From: Ruminiclostridium cellobioparum DSM 1351 = ATCC 15832
GTDB lineage: Bacteria; Bacillota; Clostridia; Acetivibrionales; DSM-1351
Assembly (NCBI RefSeq): GCF_000621505.1
Contig: NZ_KK211292.1
Span: 101,067 to 165,066, forward strand
DNA length: 64,000 nt
Direction: 5' to 3'
Position numbers and translations under genes: made by a program. Positions 51,757-62,000 of the stretch are shown one piece after another. The notes beneath the pieces are model-generated. The model was given only the letters and a program-made list of their open reading frames with translations, was not told the origin of the DNA and did not search any database. How positions within the stretch are numbered: position 1 is the stretch's first letter; the number at the start of each line of letters is the position of its first letter.

Positions 51757-51781
51757 TAATCCAAGGAGTGGAATGATAGGG
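51728..51781 (+). repeat. 54-nt shared junction sequence, copy B
   Basis: 51 of 54 positions match 11997-12050. Here it ends the IS110 transposase frame and is followed by sequence unrelated to the group II intron that follows copy A. Confidence 0.85.
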
Positions 51782-52034
51782 AGTGCTAAAACCGGACATA
51801 TAAAACTAATAATATAGGGCTGCCCGCCCAACAAAAAAACTTAAGTTTGCCGTGAAACGGCTGTTGTTCTCTGGCTACATAGCAATGGAAAAAAGAGATT
51901 TTAAAACGGGTTCAGTCGAGGAGCGAAAAACGGAGGATGATGTGTCAAGGGACTGGGACTCTTACCCGGAGTTTGGTGATTATCTTCATTTATTGTTGTT
52001 GATTAAGTGAAACTTGTAAAAAGTATAACATAAA

Positions 52035-52113
52035 CAATAAAGTAAGGAAAAATAAGGGAAAATGAGGTAAAATAAGGAAAAATAGTCAAAAATAAGGTAG
52101 AATAAGGTAAAAT
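52035..52113 (+). repeat. AT-rich tandem repeats (AAATAAGG-type)
   Basis: Six or seven irregular 10-15 nt units of the type AAAATAAGGNAAAAT. Part of the probable transposon end with the larger repeats that follow. Confidence 0.7.
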
Positions 52114-52162
52114 AAAGTGGTTTTCGGTAGTATTTGTAAAAAGATTTTACCAAAACCACTTT
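52114..52162. repeat. Inverted pair AAAGTGGTTTT / AAAACCACTTT
   Basis: Perfect 11-bp arms at 52114-52124 and 52152-52162. The arm is the same as the core of the direct repeats at 52223-52322 (TTAAAGTGRTTTT), which suggests common protein-binding sites in both orientations. Confidence 0.6.
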
Positions 52163-52222
52163 AACTATTTTATAGCTTATGTTAGAATTAACTGGAAGAT
52201 TAAAGTAGAACAAGTAAAAAGT

Positions 52223-52322
52223 AGAACTTAAAGTGATTTTAGTAAAAAATAGAATTTAAAGTGATTTAATAAAAGTAGAATTTAAAGTGGTTTTGGATTA
52301 AAGTAGAATTTAAAGTAATTTT
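52223..52322 (+). repeat. Four direct repeats, probable TnsB-type binding sites of a Tn7-like end
   Basis: Units begin at 52223, 52251, 52277 and 52305 (spacing 28, 26, 28), each AGAAYTTAAAGTRRTTTT. Arrays of ~20-28 bp repeats are the hallmark of Tn7-like transposon ends, and a tnsA stub follows 35 bp later. Confidence 0.6.
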
Positions 52323-52356
52323 AGTAAAAAACATGTCATATATAAAGGTGAATATT

Positions 52357-52551
52357 ATGAATTTTGATAAACCAATTGATATGGCTAGAGCAACTCACTA
52401 TGGAAATAACTATTATGAGGTATATAGTAAAAAACTGAAAAGAATTGTAAGTTTATTTTCATCTCTGGAATATACAAATTTTCTTACTCTTGAAATAAAT
52501 CCTTCAGTAATAAGTTTTGTGAGCAACCTTAATTTAGGTTTTGATCAGTGA
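52357..52551 (+). pseudogene. TnsA-like endonuclease, N-terminal stub
   Basis: 64 residues: ARATHYGNNYYEVYSKKLKR, then LEYTNFLTLEINPSVISF. This matches the start of Tn7-type TnsA (the segment before the catalytic domain, with the SLEY...L-E motif). The frame ends at a TGA just where the nuclease core should begin, and no tnsB, tnsC or tniQ is nearby. ATG 52357 has AAAGGTGA at 52344-52351. Confidence 0.6.
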
Positions 52552-52702
52552 TTATGGGTTGAGATGTAGCATTACGTTATTTTGTGTTGCTTTTTTATTA
52601 TAGCGAATAAATCACCAGACGGAAATGGACATTATTTGTAACCATGTATCGGCGATGTCAGATAGCAGAGTGAATACAGTGCAGATATAAATTTTTGAGA
52701 GG

Positions 52703-54670
52703 GTGGATGCAGTGTTTGACAATGGGTTAGGATTTACAATGATGTTGGTTTCAACCATATTTGTGTTGGTTACAACATATTACCTGTTCGTTTTATTTAA
52801 AGAAATTTTTACGAAAAAGCGGACATTTCAAGGAAATGGTGTCAAAGGTATCGAAGTACTTCTGTTTTCTTTCGTGCTTTTAGGAGGCATTGGTTATTGT
52901 TTGTATAAGGCACCCTACGCACTGTACAATTCCACATGGGCATTGATTGATGAATTCGGACCGTCTTCCTTGATGAATGCAGTGAAGTGCCTGGTAGTTG
53001 TTATACCTATGTTCTTTTTATATTATATGCTTTCATATTTCTTTGTTAAAAAGGGTGATAAACCGTATTTTATGATTGTCGTCCTCAGTATTTTAAGCGG
53101 AATAGGTAATTCCATGGTCATATTTGTTATCAATGCGGCTCTAAGCAGAGTAATGAATGATGAAAGCAGAAGAGCAGGGGTTGAAAGTGGTTTATACTTA
53201 TTCTATATCCTTGGTATTGCACTCTTTACTGTCAGTGCTATGATTGTCAGAAAGAAATTAATTGTAATTACCAGTGAAGTTGTATATGACAAGAGGATAC
53301 AAATCATTAATAAATTGATGCAGGCACCCTATGATAAATTTGAAGCACTGGAAGATGGAAATATACATGCGGCACTGAACAATGATACGGAGAATGTAAG
53401 CGGTTTTGTTAATGCCTTTGTGAATGGATTAACCGGAGTTATCACCCTTGTTACCTGTTTCATCTACCTGGCAACGATTAATTTTCTTGGTATGGTGATT
53501 TCTGTCCTGGTTATCTGCGGTGCTGTTGGGGCATTTTTAATTGCCAGCAAGAATGCAGAAAAGATGTTTGAGAAAAACAGGGATATTCAAAATACGTTTT
53601 TTAAGTACATCAATGATATGCTAAAAGGTTTTAAGGAATTGTACATAAATAAAAGAAAAGGGAAAGAGTTTACCAACGATATTAAGAAGAGCTGTGAAGA
53701 CTATAGGGATACACGCGTACAAGCTGAATTTGATTTTGTCGGCGTATCCATACTGGGTGAGATTCTCTATATTGGTGTAGTAGGCATAGTAGTTTTTATT
53801 TTCCCGTTGCTTTTCCCTAATCTGCAAAATAATACACTTCGAAACTATGTCCTGGTGTACCTGTATATGGGAGGTATTGTCAACCAGGAAATTTTTCTGG
53901 TCCCCGGCGTAATGCGTGTTTTGGTCAGCTGGAGAAGAATCAATCAGTTTATTAAGGATATTTCATGTATTGAGAGCAATGAAAAGAAAGCAGACAACAA
54001 GGTACAAAACAGTAAATTTGACATTAAAGTAAAAGACGTTGTGTTCCAATATAAAAATGAGAACGGTGAAAAGTTCAGAGTGGGGCCTATCAATTGTGAT
54101 TTTAAGTCAGGAGAAATCATTTTTATTTCTGGAGGAAACGGAAGCGGGAAATCCACATTGGCAAAGCTGATAACCGGCTTATACACCCCTGATGAAGGTG
54201 AAATTTCCATTAATGGGGAAAAAGCCGATCAGGAAACTTTAGGGAGTTACTTTTCCGCAATTTTCGGTGACTATTATCTATTTGATAAAATGTATGGAAT
54301 TGACTACCAGTCCAAAACAGAAGAAATTCGGAAGTATCTCAAGGTACTCAGAATTGATGACAAAGTACAGGTCAAGGATGGTTTGTTCAGCAGTACCAAA
54401 CTTTCAACGGGGCAAAGAAAAAGATTGGCATTATTAGTAAGCTATTTGGAAGAACGGCCGGTGTATCTCTTTGACGAATGGGCGGCCGACCAAGATCCTG
54501 AATTTAGAAAGTTCTTCTATAAAGTACTGCTGCCGGAACTAAAAGCTCGCGGCAAAACAATCATCGCCATAACCCATGATGACAGTTACTTTGATGATGC
54601 GGACAAGCATATCAAGATGGAAACGGGACAAATATTGGAGTATAAAGTGAACTTAACTGCAAGTGCTTAA
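52703..54670 (+). CDS. Cyclic-peptide-type ABC exporter (SyrD/PvdE-like)
   Basis: 655 residues, one fused half-transporter. Extra helices come first (about 1-120, three or four membrane segments), then an ABC transmembrane domain (about 125-400) and an ATPase with Walker A GGNGSGKST near residue 480, signature LSTGQRKRLALL and Walker B PVYLFDEWAADQDPEFR. The DEWAADQDP variant of Walker B/D-loop is typical of the cyclic-peptide exporter family (SyrD, PvdE) that moves NRPS products. Start GTG 52703 or 52712, both after GAGAGGG. First gene of the biosynthetic cluster. Confidence 0.9.
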   Translation: MDAVFDNGLGFTMMLVSTIFVLVTTYYLFVLFKEIFTKKRTFQGNGVKGIEVLLFSFVLLGGIGYCLYKAPYALYNSTWALIDEFGPSSLMNAVKCLVVVIPMFFLYYMLSYFFVKKGDKPYFMIVVLSILSGIGNSMVIFVINAALSRVMNDESRRAGVESGLYLFYILGIALFTVSAMIVRKKLIVITSEVVYDKRIQIINKLMQAPYDKFEALEDGNIHAALNNDTENVSGFVNAFVNGLTGVITLVTCFIYLATINFLGMVISVLVICGAVGAFLIASKNAEKMFEKNRDIQNTFFKYINDMLKGFKELYINKRKGKEFTNDIKKSCEDYRDTRVQAEFDFVGVSILGEILYIGVVGIVVFIFPLLFPNLQNNTLRNYVLVYLYMGGIVNQEIFLVPGVMRVLVSWRRINQFIKDISCIESNEKKADNKVQNSKFDIKVKDVVFQYKNENGEKFRVGPINCDFKSGEIIFISGGNGSGKSTLAKLITGLYTPDEGEISINGEKADQETLGSYFSAIFGDYYLFDKMYGIDYQSKTEEIRKYLKVLRIDDKVQVKDGLFSSTKLSTGQRKRLALLVSYLEERPVYLFDEWAADQDPEFRKFFYKVLLPELKARGKTIIAITHDDSYFDDADKHIKMETGQILEYKVNLTASA

Positions 54671-54723
54671 AACGAAGCTTTGAAGACATTCGTGTGATAA
54701 ATTTAAATAAAGGGGCAGTAAAA

Positions 54724-56022
54724 ATGCGAAAGTACTTATTGGCAGGTTGTTTGATATTATTATTATTGTTTCAGGCAGGGTGCGGCGAAGAGATACCTGT
54801 AATAGCCGGGGACGCAAGTTTTCAGGCGGAAGGGGTCAGTATAGTAAATGAAGGAAATTACTATAATGTTAAGATTGATTTTACCTGTGGGTTGACACAT
54901 AAACAGTTAGGAGAAGCTTATGCAAAAGGGATTTTAAAAGTGGTGCCCAATTATGAATCTCTTGTTGATTCGTACATTGGAGAGAATCTCACAAGCTATG
55001 AAAATAAATATGCAATGTATAGAGTAGAGGATATCAAGCCCCAGGTAAACAAGGAGTATGCAGAAGAGATCGAAGGGATGGCTTCGGTTTTTTCGGGGGG
55101 AAGCCAAAATAATTTTAAAGATAATAAAATCTCAAAAGATGAGTTCTTTCTTTTTAACCTTTTTACCGATGCAGTCCGGGGCACTCAATGCAGTTATATT
55201 TCTGTATATGGTGACCGTTCTGACGATCATAGGAATATGGTTGCCAGAAATCTTGACTGGTACGGAGGGAGTGTAAACCAACTTCCAAAGATCCAGGCCT
55301 TCATTACTTATAAATACACGGATAAAAAAGTATATTCCATCGGCTATCTGGGATACATGGGCATACTGACAGGATTTAACGACCATAAAGTTTTTGCAGG
55401 AATTCTTGATTCAGGAACAAATGCTCCTTACTCTTCAGAGGGGCGGAGATCCTATCCGTTAGACCTTCGTTTTGCCTTGGAAAATACAAAAACCATGAAA
55501 GAAGCGGCAGAATTTATGCAGGACCCGACAAAACTCTATTCCTTTAATCACAATATTGGTTTTTCAGATCCGGATACCAGCATCATTTTAGAAAACAATT
55601 TCAGCGGAAACGGAACAAATGGACATAAGGTCAAACGTGCCATAAGAACAGAAGATTCCAAATTAAACAACAGTGTTTCATGGGAAATCAAGGATTCCAT
55701 TGCCTCGGTCAATTCCTTTATTCTTTATGGTAATCATGATAACCACAGCAGCAACAAGTACAATACGAAAAGATGGAATAATATTAAAAAACAACTGCAG
55801 AACAAGGGGGCAACCGTATCCTTTGAAGAGCTAAAAGAGGTTGCCTGCTATGCTGATGGTTCACCCGGAACCTTTTCTGAAAGTGGAGATGTATATAATA
55901 AAATGACTCTCCAGATGGTTATTTTCCAACCGGACACTTTGAAGCTTGAAGTATTTTTCCGGCCAAAGAATATAAGAAAGAATCCTGGAAATCCGGTTTT
56001 TGAGAAAATAACAGTTTCCTGA
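54724..56022 (+). CDS. C45/choloylglycine-hydrolase-type Ntn hydrolase, lipoprotein
   Basis: 433 residues. Signal peptide with lipobox (LLLLFQAGCGEE, Cys at about 19). The hydrolase core starts at RGTQCSYISVYG, where Cys156 is expected to become the N-terminal nucleophile after self-cleavage, and continues with NMVARNLDWYGG as in penicillin V/bile-salt hydrolases and acyl-CoA:6-aminopenicillanate acyltransferases. Extracytoplasmic Ntn acylases linked to NRPS genes (PvdQ type) remove a fatty acyl group during maturation. Here that role is inferred from linkage to an exporter and an NRPS with an acyl-ligase start. ATG 54724 has AAAGGGGCA at 54710-54718. Confidence 0.75.
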   Translation: MRKYLLAGCLILLLLFQAGCGEEIPVIAGDASFQAEGVSIVNEGNYYNVKIDFTCGLTHKQLGEAYAKGILKVVPNYESLVDSYIGENLTSYENKYAMYRVEDIKPQVNKEYAEEIEGMASVFSGGSQNNFKDNKISKDEFFLFNLFTDAVRGTQCSYISVYGDRSDDHRNMVARNLDWYGGSVNQLPKIQAFITYKYTDKKVYSIGYLGYMGILTGFNDHKVFAGILDSGTNAPYSSEGRRSYPLDLRFALENTKTMKEAAEFMQDPTKLYSFNHNIGFSDPDTSIILENNFSGNGTNGHKVKRAIRTEDSKLNNSVSWEIKDSIASVNSFILYGNHDNHSSNKYNTKRWNNIKKQLQNKGATVSFEELKEVACYADGSPGTFSESGDVYNKMTLQMVIFQPDTLKLEVFFRPKNIRKNPGNPVFEKITVS

Positions 56023-56085
56023 TAACAAGATTGTCAACTTACACTGAATAAAAAAGATGACTATGTTTTAATTAGGGGGGAGCAA

Positions 56086-59000
56086 ATGAACAACTATAAA
56101 ACATTAACCGAATTGTTCATTTCCAGAAAAAATGAGGAACAAAAGGGGATTACATTTATACTGGGTGACACCCAGGAGAAATATATTTCTTATAAAGAAC
56201 TATATCATACATCTCTAAAACTTTTATATCACTTCCAAAAATTCGGATATAAAAAGGGCGATGAGGTCATCTTCCAAATTGATGACAATGAAAGGTTTAT
56301 TTACTCTTTCTGGGCATGTATTCTTGGAGGGATGATTCCTGTGCCCGTCACAACGGGAAATAACGATGAGCATAAAATGAAATTGTTTAAAATCTGGGAC
56401 ATATTAAATAATCCCGGAATCATAGTGACAGCCGACTTTTTTGAAAAGCTGTGCGCGTATGCGGAAAAAAACAATATAAGTGATAAAATAGAGTGTATAA
56501 AAAGAAGTGCAGTTTTTGTGGAAGAGGTTATACAAACCGAGAATGATGGAGATATTTATCTTTCTCAATCCAATAATATTGCGTTTATTCAGTTCTCATC
56601 AGGTTCTACAGGGGATCCGAAAGGTGTTGTGATTACCCATGAAAATGTACTGGTAGACCTCAATGCCGTTATTCAATGGGATCATATTGAACCCAATGAT
56701 ATCGGATTAAACTGGATGCCGCTCACGCATGATATGGGGCTGATCGGTACTCATATAAAGGGTATGCTGGCATGTATGAACCAATACAACATCAATACAG
56801 CTCTTTTTATAAGACATCCTTCCTTATGGATTCAGAAGGCCAGTGAACATAAGGTAACAATCCTTTATTCTCCCAACTTTGGATACAAGCATTTTCTTAA
56901 ATTCTATCATGCTGACGATAAAATAAACTGGGATTTATCAAATGTCAGGTTAATCTATAACGGAGCAGAACCCATTTCTTTGGATTTATGCAATGAATTT
57001 CTGGACAGTATGTCGGTCTATGGGCTTAAAAGAAATGCAATGCATCCAGTGTATGGCCTTGCGGAGGGTACAATTGCCGTTGCTTTCCCGGAACCAGGTG
57101 AAGATTTTAGATTCCATGTTTTAAACCGGAATCATCTCAAAGTGGGCGAAACTATCGCACAAACAAGCAAAGAAGATAAAGATGCAGTAATTTTTATGGA
57201 TGAGGGTTATCCCATTTACAATTGCTATGTACGCATCTGTGATGAGGAAAATCATGATATTGGTGAAAATAAGATTGGGTATGTTCACATTTCGGGAGGA
57301 AATGTTACATCAGGATACTATAATAATAAAAAAGCAACCGAACAAACCATAACACCGGATGGGTGGCTAAATACCGGTGATTTGGGCTTTATGAAAGAAA
57401 AACGGCTCATCATAACCGGGCGGGCAAAGGATGTCATATTTGCTTCAGGGCAAAACTATTATTCTCATGACATTGAACGGATCGGAGAAGGTGTCGAGGG
57501 TGTTGAACTGGGGAAAATAGTTGCAGTTGGTGTATTCAACGAAAACCGCAAAGGTGACGACCTGGTCTTGTTTGTCCTGCATAAGCAAAAGCTTGAAAAC
57601 TTTATTCCAATTGTTAACAGCTTAAAAAGAGTTGTAAGCGAGAAAATCGGCATTGAAGTTGCCCATGTCATTCAAGTGAAAAATATACCTAAAACCACAA
57701 GCGGGAAAGTCCAGCGCTATAAACTTCGGGATAGCTATATGCGGGGGGAGTTTGACCTAGTCAAACATGAGATAGAGCTCTTGCTTCAAGAAAATTTTGA
57801 AAAAAGAGAGTATGTACAGCCAAATAGCAATACTGAGAAAGAATTGGCTCAAATATGGAGTGATGTATTAAACATAAAACAAATTGGTATTTGTGATGAT
57901 TTCTTTGCTTTGGGCGGGAATTCTTTGCATATCACACAAATCGTATCCAGAATCAGAGATTCCTTTGAAATTGAATTGGAACAGGGAGAGATTTTTGAAA
58001 ACTCTGACATTGAGCATTTGGCAAAGAAAGTAGAGCTTTCTCTCAAGAACCGGCAAGGAAGGGTTGAACTGATAAAAAGTACTTCAGCAGGAAAAAATAG
58101 GCTGCCTCTTTCATTTGCACAACAGAGGCTTTGGTTTTTGGACCGCTTGAATTCAGAGAGCCCGCAATACAATCTGTATACCGGGTTAGTATTAAAAGGA
58201 AGCCTAAAAAAAGAAGTTATTTTAAAAAGCTTCAACGCTTTGATAAAACGACATCAGATTTTACAGGTATCTTTTACTGAAGAGAATGGACAGCCTGCTC
58301 AGGTGTTAAACAAGGATGCCCAAATGCCTATGGAATATGTTAACCTTTTTGATACTTCAGCGAACGAAAAAGAGTTAAAAGCATCAGACATTGCAAAGGA
58401 GTGGGTTTCGAAACCCTTCGACTTGGAAAAGGCTCCACTTTTAAGGGGCATGCTCATCCAAATGGATGAAGAGGAACACATACTTGTTTTAGCAGTACAT
58501 CACATCATTTTTGATGGTTGGTCTTTTGGCATTCTTTTAAAAGAGCTTAATTTCTACTATGAAGCATTTCTGAATCATAAAGCAGAAGATTTACCTTTAC
58601 CCGCTATTCAGTATGCAGATTTCGCACAGTGGCAGATTGAAAAGTTAAAAGAGGGGAGTCTAAAAAAACAAATTGAGTATTGGAAACAAAAACTCAGTGG
58701 AAAACTTCCCGTTTTAGACTTGCCGCTGGATAAACAAAGACCACCTGTCCAGACCTATCATGGAGCAAAATTCACCTGTACAATTTCGGGAGAATTAGTG
58801 AATAAGCTGCAGCTTTATGCCGGAAAAGAGAATGCAACTCTTTTTATGGTATTGCTTGCAGCATTTAAACTCATGCTTTACAGGTATTCGGGACAATTGG
58901 ATATTGTGGTAGGTTCACCCATTGCCAACAGGAACAGGAAAGATCTGGAGGATTTAATGGGCTTCTTTACAAATAACATTGTTTTGCGTACTACATTCTC

Positions 59001-62000
59001 CAGTGAAATTAATTTTAGTGAGTTTTTAAGACTTATAAAAAAGGTGACTCTAGAAGCGTATAAAAACCAGGATGTTCCCTTTGAAAAGCTTGTAGAGGAG
59101 CTTCACACCGAACGTGATATGAGCAGAAACCCACTATTCCAGGTGTTATTCAGTTTGCAGAATTCTCCACTGCCGCGCATGGAGTTTTCTGAGCTCAGTG
59201 TTTCGAAAAAGGATCTGGATGCAGGTTATGCAAGATTTGATCTTGCCGTGGACATTCGTGAAGCAGGCGAAGGTATGATTGTAGATTTTGAATATAATAC
59301 AGAGTTATTTAATGAAGACACGATCATCCGGATGTCTGGTCATTACAAACAATTATTGAAGAATATTTTAAAAAACCCCAAGGCCGGTCTGGATGATTTT
59401 GAAATGCTTACCATTGAGGAGAAAGATACACTCATCAATAGATGGAATGATACAAAAGAAGATTATTTCAGTAAGGGTCAGAGTTGGGTGGAATTATTCA
59501 CCAAACAGGCGGAAGAAACACCCCAGGTGCTGGCGGTTGTGTGTGAGAAACAGCACTTGACTTACCGGGAGCTGGATAGTGAATCGAACCGATTGGCTCA
59601 TTACCTGATTTCCAATGGAGTGGGAGCGGAAAGTATTGTAGGTATCTATATGGAGCGCTCGGTGAATATGCTTGTTGGGTTGCTGGGCATACATAAAGCC
59701 GGAGGGGCATACCTTCCCATGGATCCTGTCTTCCCGGGAGAACGGCTTGCGTTTATGTTGGAGGATGCAAAGGTAAATATCATACTGTCCGAAAGTAAGC
59801 TTGCAGACACTTTACCGCAGAGTGATGCCAGAGTCATCTGCCTTGATGCGGAAAAGGATACTATATCCCGGTTTAGTGCTGAAAAGCCAAATAGAAATTA
59901 TGAAGGGCATCATTTGGCTTATTTAATATACACTTCCGGTTCTACCGGAAATCCTAAAGGTGTTCAGATTGAACAGCGTGCGCTGATTAATTTCCTTATC
60001 TCCATGGAGAAAAAGACCGGAATTTGTGCGAAAGATGCACTTTTAGCTGTTACGACACTTTCTTTTGATATTGCAGGACTTGAAATGTACCTGCCGCTGA
60101 TTTGCGGTGCCAAAGTAGTCATTGCAAAGAGAGATGAAATCATTGATGGCAGCGCATTAATGAAGATTATAAATCAGCAGGATATTACCATAATGCAGGC
60201 TACACCTGCTACATGGAGACTTTTAATTGAAGCGGGATGGAACGGTAATCAAGACCTGACAGTATTATGCGGTGGAGAAGCCCTGCCCCGGGATTTGGCA
60301 AATCAGCTTCTGGATAGATGCCAGACCCTTTTGAATGTTTATGGTCCTACCGAAACAACCATATGGTCTACATTGGAACGTATTGATTCGAAAGATGGAG
60401 ATATTTATATAGGTAAGCCCATCGCCAATACTCAGGTTTATGTGGTAGACAGGGCAATGAATCCTGTCCCCGTAGGAATACCCGGTGAATTGCTCATCGG
60501 CGGGGATGGACTGGCAAGAGGGTATTTAAATCTACCTGAATTAACGCGTGAAAAGTTTATTCCGGATATCTTCAGTGGGAAAAAGGGGGCTCGTCTATAT
60601 AGGACGGGAGATTTGGTCAGGTTTACCCGGGATGGCAATATGGAGTTTGTGGGACGTATGGATAATCAGGTAAAAATCAGGGGATTCAGGATAGAATTAG
60701 GCGAAATTGAGACCTTGTTAAACCTCGACCCATCAATCAAAGAATGTGTGGTTGTTGCAAAAGAAGTGATTGCAGGTGAAAAAACACTGATTGCTTATAT
60801 CATTCCTGTGTCGGAACAAGCTGAGGAGACCTTAAGCTCCGAGAACCTTCGTAAAAGCTTGAAAGAAAAGCTTCCTGATTATATGATACCGTCCAGCTTC
60901 ATATTTTTAAATTCTTTCCCCATGACACCTAACGGGAAGATTGACAGAAAAGCACTCCCTATGCCTGAAAACATAAGGCCGCAATTATCAACCCAATATA
61001 CAGCACCTTCCAATAAGACGGAAGATTCGATCACAAGGATTTGGCAGGAAGTTTTGCACCTGGAAAGGATAGGTGTTAACGACAATTTCTTTGATATGGG
61101 CGGACATTCTTTACTTTTGGCACAGGTTAGAAGCAAAATAAGTAATGCCATTCATAAAGAAGTATCTATAATGGACCTCTTCCGATACCCCACAATAAGT
61201 ACCCTGGCCAGGTTTCTGCAGACTGGGAACCAACCTGAACCGAAAGGGAATTCCAACGGTCGGATTTCTGGTGAAAAGAAGGATACCGATATTGCAATCA
61301 TCGGTTTGAGTGGAAGATTCCCGGGTGCAGCAAATATTCAAGAGTTTTGGGATAACCTGTGTAATGGGGTTGAATGCATTTCCCGTTTTACAGACGAACA
61401 GGTATTGGAAGAAGGGGTGGATCCGGAACTTTTAAAGAAGTCAGGCTATGTAAAGTCTTGGGGTATACTGAATGATGTGGATAAATTTGATGCAAACTTC
61501 TTTGGATACAATCCAAGAGAAGCCGAGATTTTGGATCCACAGCAGAGGATATTCCTGGAGGAATGCTGGAAAGCACTTGAAACGGCTGGTTATGACTCGG
61601 AGCGTTATCAGGGGAAGATTGGTGTATACGCAAGTGTGGGAATGAATCATTATATCCAAAACATTAAAGAAAGCCGTGGTTCTCAAGGTTTAGCCAGTGA
61701 TTACCAGATTATGATCAGCAACGACAAGGATTTTCTGGCTACACGTGTCGCTTATAAAATGAATCTTGAAGGTCCGGGCATAACGGTGCAGACCGCTTGC
61801 TCATCTTCTCTTGTTGCTGTTCATCTGGCATGCCAGAGCTTATTCAATGGGGAGTGTGATATGGCTTTGGCGGGTGGTGTGAGTATCAGACTCCCTCAAA
61901 AGTCAGGCTACTTGTACCAGGAAGGGATGATTTTATCTCCGGATGGCCACTGCAGGGCTTTTGATGAGCAGGCAAAAGGGACCGTGGGTGGAAATGGAAC

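Noticed and set aside
52035-52322. Tandem repeats as a CRISPR array
   Set aside because: Units are contiguous AT-rich variants without unique spacers and no cas genes are present; a Tn7-like end explains them better.
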